From an uncultured SAR116 cluster alpha proteobacterium (GTDB lineage: Bacteria > Pseudomonadota > Alphaproteobacteria > Puniceispirillales > Puniceispirillaceae), in the NCBI GenBank assembly GCA_902623185.1, contig CACNSW010000019.1, forward strand, positions 1 to 37,209: a DNA stretch of 37,209 nt, written 5' to 3'. Below the pieces are notes generated by a model that saw nothing but the letters and a program-made list of their open reading frames with translations, was not told the origin of the DNA and did no database searches. Made by a program: the position numbers and the translations under genes. Of this stretch, positions 25,376 through 31,563 are shown piece after piece. Each line of letters begins with the position of its first letter. Position 1 is the stretch's first letter.

Positions 25376-25465
25376 GGAGAGGTGGCAGAGCGGTTGAATG
25401 CACCGGTCTTGAAAACCGGCAAGGGTGCGAGCCCTTCGTGGGTTCGAATCCCACCCTCTCCGCCA
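25376..25465 (+). tRNA. tRNA-Ser (anticodon UGA), host gene of the island insertion
   Basis: The 90-base gene folds as a class II tRNA. The acceptor stem is GGAGAGG/CCTCTCC with discriminator G and an encoded CCA (25463-25465). The anticodon stem is CCGGT/ACCGG around a CTTGAAA loop with TGA as the anticodon. A variable arm follows (AAGGGTGCGAGCCCTT), and the T-loop is TTCGAAT. It reads UCN serine codons. Its last 20 bases plus one form the left copy of a direct repeat whose right copy lies 5.6 kb away, so the tRNA was rebuilt by the integrated element and should still work. Confidence 0.97.
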
Positions 25466-25466
25466 T
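25446..25466 (+). repeat. attL: left 21-bp direct repeat of island
   Basis: The 21 bp begin GAATCCC and end GCCAT, covering the T-arm 3' side, acceptor 3' strand and CCA of tRNA-Ser plus one base. An identical copy is at 31069-31089. Tyrosine integrases commonly use tRNA 3' ends as attachment sites. Confidence 0.93.
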
Positions 25467-25484
25467 TATTCGAGATTACAGTAT

Positions 25485-25517
25485 AATCAGCAGCTTAATT
25501 GGCTAGCTGATTTTTTT
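25485..25517 (+). terminator. Terminator after tRNA-Ser, supplied by the island
   Basis: Stem AATCAGC (25485-25491) pairs with GCTGATT (25506-25512), with inner pairing around AGCT, followed by a run of T to 25517. It lies inside attL, so it came with the element. A second, different hairpin lies just outside attR. Confidence 0.75.
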
Positions 25518-25535
25518 GTACCCAAAATGTACCCA
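25517..25535. repeat. Left pair of TGTACCCA arm-type sites
   Basis: Two copies of TGTACCCA start at 25517 and 25528, 11 bp apart, about one helical turn. The same motif with the same spacing occurs at the other end of the island (30988 and 30999). Probably arm-type binding sites for the integrase. Confidence 0.7.
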
Positions 25536-25673
25536 GCTATATTTGTCCGTTTTTGGCTGGTTAGGCTTCTTCCCAATCCACATATCACCTGATAGCGTTA
25601 TTCGCATGAACAAGTTCTTTGGCAAATTAATTCGATTGCCAATAGTGTGAGTGATTAAACGGATAGAAGTTCA

Positions 25674-26111
25674 ATGAATAGCGAAGAAGCAAAAGCTGCC
25701 AAAACGATCAATGATGCGATCGAAACGATGGCCAAAATAAGTGGTACATATCCCAAGGCACCAATCCAGAAGTTTGTCGAACAATGGTTTCTGGACGGGG
25801 ATAAGGACCCCGAATATGTATTAAATATTATTTATTACATTCGAAATAAAAAATACCAGCAGACCGCATTAAACCATTTGAAAATGATAAAGACTCATGG
25901 GTTGGCTCATTCAAATCAGCCTAAAACTGTTAAACAATTGCCCGAAGCAGAGCCACCAAAACGAAATCCATCTCCTCTTTATTGGTCAAATGATGGAACA
26001 GACGACCAGTTCCTCGGCGAATTTACCTCGCCAATGGGTATGGTGATCAGCCTATTAAAGATTTTTGGCGGTATGGCCATTGTCATTTATTTAGTTGGTT
26101 CATTTTTGTAA
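25674..26111 (+). CDS. Island cargo: C-terminally membrane-anchored protein, unknown
   Basis: A 145-residue protein from the ATG at 25674, with a weak ribosome site. The first ~85 residues are helical and charged (VEQWFLDGDKDPEYVLNIIY). A Pro-rich linker (EAEPPKRNPSP) follows, and a C-terminal membrane helix lies at about 121-144 (MGMVISLLKIFGGMAIVIYL), so it is tail-anchored with the bulk in the cytoplasm. It is the first gene inside attL. No family recognised. Confidence 0.7.
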   Translation: MNSEEAKAAKTINDAIETMAKISGTYPKAPIQKFVEQWFLDGDKDPEYVLNIIYYIRNKKYQQTALNHLKMIKTHGLAHSNQPKTVKQLPEAEPPKRNPSPLYWSNDGTDDQFLGEFTSPMGMVISLLKIFGGMAIVIYLVGSFL

Positions 26112-26336
26112 TAAAGAGTGTGAGTTTTTTTTGAGGTATTAGCATAGAAATAAAAAAGGTAGGAGTTTCAACTAGATCTTATGCCTAAGAGACCAAAACC
26201 GTTTGCCCTTTATAAAATGAGTTGTTTGTCAACTTGCACAAAGCCAAAAATCTACTGCCCCTAAAACTCCTCCAACAGAACACAATCAGAACAATTTTAA
26301 AGCCATAAACTGAATCTCAAGTAGCGAGGTTTTAGT
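26112..26336. other. Intergenic gap in the island, nothing recognised
   Basis: I see no convincing ORF, hairpin with T-run or repeat here. The end of the gap presumably carries the promoter of the small secreted protein gene at 26337. Confidence 0.4.
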
Positions 26337-26540
26337 GTGTTTTTAGCTATTGTTATGATGTGCTCTTTGGTAACTGAGGGTGACTGTATGAAGCTAACCG
26401 ATACACGTGGTCTCCACATCGATGAGGATGCCTGCATGGTCAGAGTGGAAGAAATGATCTCTGATGTGAGAAGAGAGTACGAACTAAAAGAAGTTAAGTT
26501 TTGGCATAAATGCGAGGAAACTGAGGGAACTCAGGTTTAG
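26337..26540 (+). CDS. Island cargo: small secreted protein
   Basis: A 67-residue protein with a GTG start. The start is hydrophobic (FLAIVMMCSLV) like a short signal peptide. The rest is acidic with Cys at three places (GDCMKL, EDACMV, HKCEE), suggesting a small disulphide-stabilised domain. The layout resembles small conserved marine bacterial proteins of unknown role. Coding is likely from its composition. Confidence 0.6.
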   Translation: MFLAIVMMCSLVTEGDCMKLTDTRGLHIDEDACMVRVEEMISDVRREYELKEVKFWHKCEETEGTQV

Positions 26541-26568
26541 AAAAATGATACACTAATTTACAAAACAA

Positions 26569-27195
26569 TCAGAATTCCTGCCTTATCAATTCACGCATTT
26601 GTTCATTGAAAAGTAATCCATTTTGAAAAGATGGATGCTTTAGCGCTTTAATATCGGGAAAAGTGCGTTTGAGTCGCTTCGCTGCCAAGTTGTGTAAAGT
26701 GACTATTCGCTTAGGGCGAAGAAACTTTATAATCTCGATGGTGTTTTCTTCGCAAAATTGCCGTACCTCTTTGTGGAACTGATTAGAAAATGGGCTGCCA
26801 ACATACTGGAAATGCCATAAATTCATTCCCACACAGCCTTCAAGTAAATCCATCCGGTTTTCTGACTCAAAAACTGCCTGAATGGTCTGACCAAATTTGT
26901 GTTTGGAATCAATACATGAGTTCCGAGTGGGCAACTCTCCAGAAAGGTTTAATTGATTTGCTTCCAAGTCACCAAATGATGTTACGCAACACCCACAAAA
27001 TAAAATCTCTGCTTCAAATTTTGGAGATGTCCATAGAATTGAAAAGCCGAATTTGTCACCAATTTCGGACGGTCCAAATTTATTTTTTCTTAGAGTTTCA
27101 GGACAAGCAGCATTCCTGAATTCGATAGAATCTGACTTCGACCATTCCTCAAATTTTAATTTAGTTTCATTGTATATAGTTCTGATTTTATTCAT
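26569..27195 (-). CDS. Island cargo: uracil-DNA glycosylase-like protein
   Basis: A 208-residue protein starting at an ATG that overlaps the upstream stop by 8 bp. Near the C-terminus the order resembles the UDG superfamily: helix FCEENTIEIIKFLRPKRIVT, then LHNLAAKRLKRTF (the strand-turn-helix following the core strand) and LKHPSFQNG (the HPS loop that enters the DNA minor groove). The N-terminal motif I (G.DPG.. type) is not clear; the corresponding stretch ILFCGCCVTSFGDLE has a Cys-rich turn. It could excise a modified base, or be an inactive or divergent homologue. In a small island a base-excision enzyme may serve defence or counter-defence; this is speculation. Confidence 0.5.
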   Translation of the reverse strand: MNKIRTIYNETKLKFEEWSKSDSIEFRNAACPETLRKNKFGPSEIGDKFGFSILWTSPKFEAEILFCGCCVTSFGDLEANQLNLSGELPTRNSCIDSKHKFGQTIQAVFESENRMDLLEGCVGMNLWHFQYVGSPFSNQFHKEVRQFCEENTIEIIKFLRPKRIVTLHNLAAKRLKRTFPDIKALKHPSFQNGLLFNEQMRELIRQEF

Positions 27196-27412
27196 TATTA
27201 TTACCTATATATCTCTCTCCAAGATCATAAACCCAGGCCCCAATAATCACAAAAGCAAAGATAAAAAACAGGAACTGAATAACCATAATCGGTTTCTCGT
27301 TAATACCAAGCAACCCCATTATCCCTCCCACTATGGCTGTTGCACGACCGACAATTAAAAATAAAACTAAGCCGGATATCGAGTTAAAGCAGTCTCTTAT
27401 CGTATCTTTCAA
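27188..27412 (-). CDS. Island cargo: small two-helix membrane protein
   Basis: A 74-residue protein with an apparent TTG start. Two hydrophobic helices (LVLFLIVGRATAIVGGIMGL and MVIQFLFFIFAFVIIGAWVY) flank a short Asn/Glu/Lys loop; the tail is GERYIGNNNE. Its stop overlaps the UDG-like gene's start, so the two form a unit. No family recognised. Confidence 0.6.
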   Translation of the reverse strand: MKDTIRDCFNSISGLVLFLIVGRATAIVGGIMGLLGINEKPIMVIQFLFFIFAFVIIGAWVYDLGERYIGNNNE

Positions 27413-27457
27413 TTCACAAACCCTATCTGTGTAATGGTATGAGTATAACTATCGCAC

Positions 27458-27485
27458 GGGGGTGGCGTGGCCCTGCCCCACCCCC
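27458..27485. terminator. GC-rich hairpin after the HTH/basic-protein pair
   Basis: GGGGGTGG (27458-27465) pairs perfectly with CCACCCCC (27478-27485) over a 12-base loop. It lies 17 bp after the stop of the minus-strand gene at 27502. There is no T-run on either strand, so it may be a weak or factor-dependent terminator or an RNA-stability element. Confidence 0.45.
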
Positions 27486-27501
27486 ACGCTGATGTTTGCT
27501 T

Positions 27502-27705
27502 TTAGGTGCGTTTAAGTGAGTTACCAGTTTCCATCTTAAGCCGCAGTTCAGGTTTAATCGGTATATGCCTTACAGGACTGGCTGCTCCGTACTTACTGCC
27601 CCTTAAGCCACGCATACGATTAACCTTATGACCTCCCCAACGATTGTTGGAGAGCCCTCTGAGATATAACGGCAGGTCTTCCAGCTTATCCGCCTTACGA
27701 GCCAT
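27502..27705 (-). CDS. Island cargo: small basic protein, unknown
   Basis: A 67-residue, very basic protein (Arg/Lys/Gly-rich: NNRWGGHKVNRMRGLRGSKY) with a strong GGAGG ribosome site six bases before the ATG. It overlaps the end of the Fis-type HTH gene by 11 bp. It could bind nucleic acid, judging from charge alone. No domain recognised. Confidence 0.6.
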   Translation of the reverse strand: MARKADKLEDLPLYLRGLSNNRWGGHKVNRMRGLRGSKYGAASPVRHIPIKPELRLKMETGNSLKRT

Positions 27706-27901
27706 GAGTGGCCTCCATATGGCGTTTAAGACTTATGCCATTGCGCTTCATCTTGGTGAGCAAGGCTGAATAGTGAATATCCAATGCCTCTGCTGCTTTA
27801 CGCAGTCGGCAGCCATTAGCTTCAATAGCTTGCTCAATATATGCTTTCTCAAAGTTAGTCTTTGCGGCTTTGAGAGATTGGTTTGATTGCATTAACACCA
27901 T
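27695..27901 (-). CDS. Island cargo: stand-alone Fis-type HTH protein
   Basis: I chose the ATG at 27901, nine bases after a perfect AGGAGG; a longer frame reaches 27976 without a ribosome site. The 68-residue product is essentially one Fis/NtrC C-terminal DNA-binding domain: AKTNFEKAYIEQAIEANGCR, then the HTH RKAAEALDIHYSALLTKMKR. NtrC-family regulators carry this domain after an AAA+ domain; here it stands alone, as in Fis. It probably controls the island's own genes or the divergent gene to its right. Note the candidate sigma-54 promoter at 31268, just outside the island; NtrC-type sites are read by related domains, but any link is guesswork. Confidence 0.75.
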   Translation of the reverse strand: MVLMQSNQSLKAAKTNFEKAYIEQAIEANGCRLRKAAEALDIHYSALLTKMKRNGISLKRHMEATHGS

Positions 27902-28267
27902 GATTTGTATCCTCCTGTAATGATGTAATAAAATACTCCTTAAGATTGATTTTGACGGATGATATTTAGTTCCCATTAAACCATAGGCGGGGAACGTAAT
28001 CGGCTTTGAAGCTAAAAACGTTTTGCCTGCTTTTGGATGCTATGAGGGGGAGTTTTCCCCGGCTAATGAATGCCTCTAATCAGGATGCAGTTTATTGCAG
28101 TTGCCCAGCTGCTATTCAGAACTTGGCTGACGATTTAATTAGAGCCTGTTTTTACACGGACCTGGGTGCATGGACCAAGTCAACGTGAACCCGTTCCCCA
28201 GAGGTCGGGCATTCATCAGGTTTTTATGGAGTGGCTTTGCAGTGCACATTCTCAAAGGGCCCATTTA

Positions 28268-28283
28268 TGTATATAGTTATACA
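28268..28283. promoter_or_regulatory. Palindromic operator-like site
   Basis: TGTATA-tagt-TATACA is a perfect 6-4-6 inverted repeat 57 bp upstream of the gene at 28340 and next to the LexA-type box. It has the size expected for a dimeric HTH repressor. Confidence 0.45.
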
Positions 28284-28303
28284 CATTGATGATAATTTGT
28301 CAA

Positions 28304-28318
28304 GAACAAATATAGAAC
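28304..28318. promoter_or_regulatory. LexA box of the alphaproteobacterial type
   Basis: GAAC-AAATATA-GAAC is an exact GAAC-N7-GAAC direct repeat (GTTC-N7-GTTC on the other strand), the LexA operator form known from alphaproteobacteria. It sits 22 bases before the GTG start of the gene at 28340, where bound LexA would block transcription. Confidence 0.65.
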
Positions 28319-28339
28319 AAAAAGTGAGATATTGCTAAA

Positions 28340-29011
28340 GTGTCTGTTACGCAGCGGTTAATAACAGTGCTTATTTTAGGTTACGTTTCGCTTACGCAAA
28401 CAGCGAACGCATCATTATGCACAAGCCAAAATCCTGAGAACCCCTGCTTCTACAATTTGACAACAGATTTTGAAATTTGTCTTCGTGCAGCCAAGTGGAC
28501 CGGAAATATATTTGTCTGGAGAGGTACTGCGGCAACCAATGGTTATGTAAAGGAGGCGAAGCGAAGAGGGTTAGACTGCACCAAAGACATCAACTTTTAT
28601 GAATTCAATTCGAACCCCTACACCCCTTCAGCCTCAGAGTTACAAGCTGAACTGAATAAGGAAGCAGATGCTTTAAGGAAAAGGAAAGAGCAAGCTGCCG
28701 TTTCTCAAGCCCAATCGGAAAAGAAAGCCCGTTACAACAAGCGCCTACAAAAGGACAAATGTCTATTAGAACTCTCAGAGAGAACCTCTGAGCAAAACCA
28801 GGCCCAAGCAGATTACTTCTGTAATATTATAGCGGAAACAGACGGAAATAAAATTTTCTTTAACTGCATGATGGAGAAAGGTGCAAACAAAAACAGACGT
28901 TTAGTTGACGCTGCAGTGAACGTTTGTGCGGACATTGCAGTAAACCCAAGCGGTGCAGAAATCCTCAAATACAATATTCCAAACTGGCTTTTTCCTCGGA
29001 GCAACGATTAG
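28340..29011 (+). CDS. Island cargo: secreted protein, probably SOS-controlled
   Basis: A 223-residue protein with a GTG start. Residues 1-25 are a signal peptide (LITVLILGYVSLTQ, cut after ANA). The mature protein has a Cys-rich first part (SLCTSQ, NPCFYN, EICLRA, LDCTKD), a charged coiled coil at ~105-150 (LNKEADALRKRKEQAAVSQA), and a second Cys-rich part (DKCLLE, FCNIIAE, FNCMME, NVCADI). Eight Cys in an exported protein suggest disulphides. The first part fits a Sel1/caspase-like repeat only vaguely, so I assign no family. The upstream LexA-type box suggests that it is made after DNA damage, when mobile elements often excise. Confidence 0.72.
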   Translation: MSVTQRLITVLILGYVSLTQTANASLCTSQNPENPCFYNLTTDFEICLRAAKWTGNIFVWRGTAATNGYVKEAKRRGLDCTKDINFYEFNSNPYTPSASELQAELNKEADALRKRKEQAAVSQAQSEKKARYNKRLQKDKCLLELSERTSEQNQAQADYFCNIIAETDGNKIFFNCMMEKGANKNRRLVDAAVNVCADIAVNPSGAEILKYNIPNWLFPRSND

Positions 29012-29100
29012 TTCACTTAAATATAACGTATTTTAGAGTAAATTGTGGCTTAGATGATTGAAGGCCACGTCAGAGCATGAAAAATTAGAGGTGGAAATCA

Positions 29101-29589
29101 ATGTCAAAACAAATTGAAAATTTGACCAGCGCCTGGTCTCAACTGAGAACCAATCCAGATGTTTCAGTTGCTTCTGTCTGTGCAAATTTAGGGCTTGGTG
29201 ATGGGGATGAGGTGCTACTTCTTACTGCAAGATTTGAACAACGCATTCTTAGGGTGGCACTTTTGTTGGAAATGGAAATCGAGGTTGGTGGCAAAACACG
29301 ATCTGATGGGCCAGACCTCATGCTGGAATTTAGACATCAATATAACAGTTTTGAAAAAGAGGAAAAGTTTGGACTCATGCCACTTTTCTTCGATCTAGAG
29401 ATGAAAAAGCCTAAGTCAGGATACATGAAAAAAGAATTAATTGCAGCTTACTACCCCTGTTTAAAAAGTTGCCTCGAGGAAGACGACATATCAGAGGAGG
29501 ATCTAAAAGCTGAATTTCTGGCGTCCGGTTACAACAAATTGATGCCCTTTATTCACTTGGTTGATGACGATTACAAAGCAAAAAGATAG
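29101..29589 (+). CDS. Island cargo: soluble acidic protein, unknown
   Basis: A 162-residue protein with a GAGGTGG ribosome site and ATG start. It is acidic and mostly helical, with no signal peptide or membrane helix (LLLTARFEQRILRVALLLEM; EEDDISEEDLKAEFLASGY). Its 3' end faces the integrase gene's 3' end 12 bp away. No family recognised. Confidence 0.7.
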   Translation: MSKQIENLTSAWSQLRTNPDVSVASVCANLGLGDGDEVLLLTARFEQRILRVALLLEMEIEVGGKTRSDGPDLMLEFRHQYNSFEKEEKFGLMPLFFDLEMKKPKSGYMKKELIAAYYPCLKSCLEEDDISEEDLKAEFLASGYNKLMPFIHLVDDDYKAKR

Positions 29590-29601
29590 TTATAAATTTC
29601 A

Positions 29602-30978
29602 TTAAATAGGTTTAATACTCTCAACCATATCTCTCAACTTTGCCATTTCTTGTCTGTGAAAATAAGTCTTTCCTGCTTCCGTGCGTCCAATATTGGACTT
29701 TTTATGGCCAGTAAGGTCAGCAATTTCCACTTCATTATATCCGGCTGCTAGCATAGCCGTTATGAAGCCATGGCGGAATGAGTGATGGCCATAATGACGC
29801 TTATCACTCCCTTTACCCATAATTTCCAACATCCTGTCCTTAAAGCGTCCAAAACGTTTTCCCAGAGCAGTTACGGATTTGGTCTGGAATTGAAAGGCAT
29901 CTCCATCCCTCGGGTCATCCAGAAATTCATACAACCATGAGTGCAATGGAATGATGCGTCTCGCTGATGCGGTCTTACCACCTTCAGTGGCGACATCAAA
30001 ACAAAGCACTCCATCAACAGTTTTATATCTGGCAGAGAATACCTCGCTAATCCTCATTCCAGTGAAATAGCTTATCCAGAATAGCTGACGAATATCGTGG
30101 TCGTCTTTTACTTCTGGCATCTCCTTCATTTGAACAAGCATCTCGTTGGTGAAAGGCCACCTTTCTGTCTTTGCTTTAAGACCTTTAATTCGCAAATCAC
30201 GGAAAGGATTTGCAATATTATCAAACCATCCTTCTTGCTTTGCCCAGTTAAATACACTCCCTAGATAGTTGATATCATTCTTAAAGGTATTTTCAGCCCT
30301 CTGCTCAACCCTCGCCTGTTTGACATATTGATTTACTAGCTTCGGTGTTATGCGTTCTAATTCCATGTCAGGTAATTCTCTGAATTCAAGAAAACGTTTG
30401 GCTGCATTTTTAACCTTGCTTCGTGTTTTCTTTGGACGCCCCTCGCTAGCCATTTCTTCCATGTACTTCTTTGCCGCATAGTTCAACGTTATTTTGTGCG
30501 GCATTGGTTCATCAAAGAACTTTCCTTCACTACGTCTTCGTAATTCCCGTGAGATAGCATTAATGGATTCTATTGCGTTGCTATATCCCTCTGGATAGTC
30601 GATTACAGCATTCTGACCAAACTCACTATCTGGGGAGATGGTCGTGTGAAGGAAATCAGTATATTCTTCATATAGATTTCCAAGTTTTTCAGTTGGCATT
30701 GTTTCAACACGCTGGAGTGTTTCCATGTAGGCGTCCACTCCAACCTTCAAGGCTGGACGTTCAGGACGCTGCTTGACCTGAAGTTCAAGTAAAATAGATT
30801 CTGCCCTTATGGCAGCTTCACGTGGGTCTGAAGTTCTTAACGTGCGTTTGAAATTCTTTTTGTTGGCAGGCCATTCCGTAAAAGCAGGAAGCTGCTTCAT
30901 CCAATCTGCGACATGGAATTGCAGATAGTAATTGTTGCCATTTTTGCTAATGTAATCTTTGCGATATTGGCGAGGCAT
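29602..30978 (-). CDS. int: Tyrosine-recombinase integrase of the island
   Basis: A full-length 458-residue tyrosine recombinase. The N-terminus (QYRKDYISKNGNNYYLQF) is like the DUF6538 arm-binding start of many tRNA-island integrases. A SAM-like core-binding domain spans ~160-260. All catalytic residues are visible: Arg309 in TGMRISE, Lys335 in EGGKTASARR, His399 and Arg402 in HSFRH, His425 in TGHKKSN and nucleophile Tyr439 in TYFHRQ. It should join and excise the element at the 21-bp repeats. The start lies only 91 bp from attR, and the two right-hand TGTACCCA sites lie between its likely promoter and the ATG, so the protein may repress itself. No excisionase gene is recognised, though the Fis-type HTH could help. 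Confidence 0.95.
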   Translation of the reverse strand: MPRQYRKDYISKNGNNYYLQFHVADWMKQLPAFTEWPANKKNFKRTLRTSDPREAAIRAESILLELQVKQRPERPALKVGVDAYMETLQRVETMPTEKLGNLYEEYTDFLHTTISPDSEFGQNAVIDYPEGYSNAIESINAISRELRRRSEGKFFDEPMPHKITLNYAAKKYMEEMASEGRPKKTRSKVKNAAKRFLEFRELPDMELERITPKLVNQYVKQARVEQRAENTFKNDINYLGSVFNWAKQEGWFDNIANPFRDLRIKGLKAKTERWPFTNEMLVQMKEMPEVKDDHDIRQLFWISYFTGMRISEVFSARYKTVDGVLCFDVATEGGKTASARRIIPLHSWLYEFLDDPRDGDAFQFQTKSVTALGKRFGRFKDRMLEIMGKGSDKRHYGHHSFRHGFITAMLAAGYNEVEIADLTGHKKSNIGRTEAGKTYFHRQEMAKLRDMVESIKPI

Positions 30979-30987
30979 AAAAGCAAA

Positions 30988-31007
30988 TGTACCCAGTTTG
31001 TACCCAG
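30988..31007. repeat. Right pair of TGTACCCA arm-type sites
   Basis: TGTACCCAG starts at 30988 and again at 30999, 11 bp apart, the same motif and spacing as at the left end. The pair is directly upstream of the integrase start codon (on its strand CTGGGTACA twice), giving a chance for autoregulation. Confidence 0.7.
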
Positions 31008-31068
31008 TTTTGATATGCTATAATATTGACATACAGGGAATTACTGGTCAAATTGAGCATTGAGAGGG

Positions 31069-31089
31069 GAATCCCACCCTCTCCGCCAT
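31069..31089 (+). repeat. attR: right 21-bp direct repeat of island
   Basis: Identical over 21 bp to 25446-25466. The bases just before it (GAGAGGG) pair with CCCTCTC inside it, so the right junction still carries a small mimic of the tRNA acceptor stem. The original tRNA-Ser 3' end probably lies here. Confidence 0.93.
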
Positions 31090-31108
31090 ATTATTTACTG
31101 TGTATAAT

Positions 31109-31140
31109 AATCAGTTGGTTAGCGGAGCAGCTGATTTTTT
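31109..31140 (+). terminator. Likely original tRNA-Ser terminator, now stranded by the island
   Basis: AATCAGTTG (31109-31117) pairs with CAGCTGATT (31128-31136) with one G-T pair over a 10-base loop, followed by a T-run. It is 20 bp after attR. Before insertion this hairpin would have followed the tRNA. Confidence 0.7.
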
Positions 31141-31267
31141 GTTTTTAATAATGGAAACGAATAATCAACCCCTTCAATCTGCATTTTAAAAATTAAAATA
31201 GCAAATTTTATATATACTTGGGACACTAATCTCATTAATCACTTTAGGCTTAGGTGTTCTTTGGTTT

Positions 31268-31282
31268 TGGCACGGTAATTGC
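31268..31282 (+). promoter_or_regulatory. Candidate sigma-54 (RpoN) promoter
   Basis: TGGCACG-gtaa-TTGC has GG at 31269-31270 and GC at 31281-31282 exactly 10 bp apart, matching the -24/-12 consensus closely. It points to a transcript start near 31293. No gene follows directly, but a strong terminator lies 105 bp downstream. Confidence 0.6.
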
Positions 31283-31292
31283 GAGTCAGTTC

Positions 31293-31436
31293 AGTTAGTT
31301 ACGATTCATACTTGAATCTTTCTCTTATGCATTGAGACGTGGGTTTTCAGCCACCCTCGTCTTTCCCTTAGTCGGGGATGAAAAACTCGGCGGAACTGGA
31401 CCACCGTATAGCCAAATCTACGGTGGTCCTTTTTTT
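31293..31436 (+). ncRNA. Candidate small RNA of about 144 nt, sigma-54 dependent
   Basis: Bounded by the RpoN-like promoter and a very strong intrinsic terminator. Within it AGACG/CGTCT (about 31344-31371) encloses a GTGG/CCAC stem, giving a second hairpin. It has no good ORF; a 28-codon frame beginning ATGAAAAACTC near 31378 runs through the terminator and is not convincing. It does not match any small RNA family I know. It lies just outside the island in the phage-like mosaic. Confidence 0.45.
31398..31436 (+). terminator. Strong intrinsic terminator of the candidate small RNA
   Basis: GGACCACCGTA (31398-31408) pairs perfectly with TACGGTGGTCC (31419-31429) over a 10-base loop and is followed by seven T (31430-31436). 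Confidence 0.85.
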
Positions 31437-31563
31437 AAGGTTTCACAAGATTGCTCCAGTTTAGCACGACCCTTGTCTTTATAAGGAAGTGTTGATGATT
31501 GTGTTCACTATTTGACATTCATTGTTCCTCCCTAAACTCGGGGCCGCTTCGCCGATCCATTTT

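Larger units (their letters stand above)
27977..28339. promoter_or_regulatory. Divergent regulatory region inside the island
   Basis: This 363-bp gap lies between the Fis-type HTH gene (leftward) and the secreted-protein gene (rightward). It contains a perfect palindrome (28268-28283) and a LexA-type box (28304-28318), both listed separately. A 60-codon frame at 28006-28188 has no ribosome site and poor composition and is not called. Confidence 0.5.
25446..31089. mobile_element. 5.6-kb integrative island in tRNA-Ser(UGA)
   Basis: The element is bounded by identical 21-bp repeats, carries a tyrosine integrase at its right end reading inward (29602-30978), and has paired TGTACCCA sites just inside both ends. 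The cargo is short genes with no close link to the host block: a 145-residue membrane protein, small secreted proteins, a UDG-like protein, a lone Fis-type HTH and a LexA-box gene. There is no replication, packaging or conjugation gene, so by itself it is either a tiny integrative element that relies on a helper, or a remnant. Excision and activity are inferred, not shown. Confidence 0.9.

Noticed and set aside
28006-28188. A 60-codon frame in the divergent island region
   Set aside because: It has no ribosome site and an odd composition, and it lies in a region better explained as regulatory.
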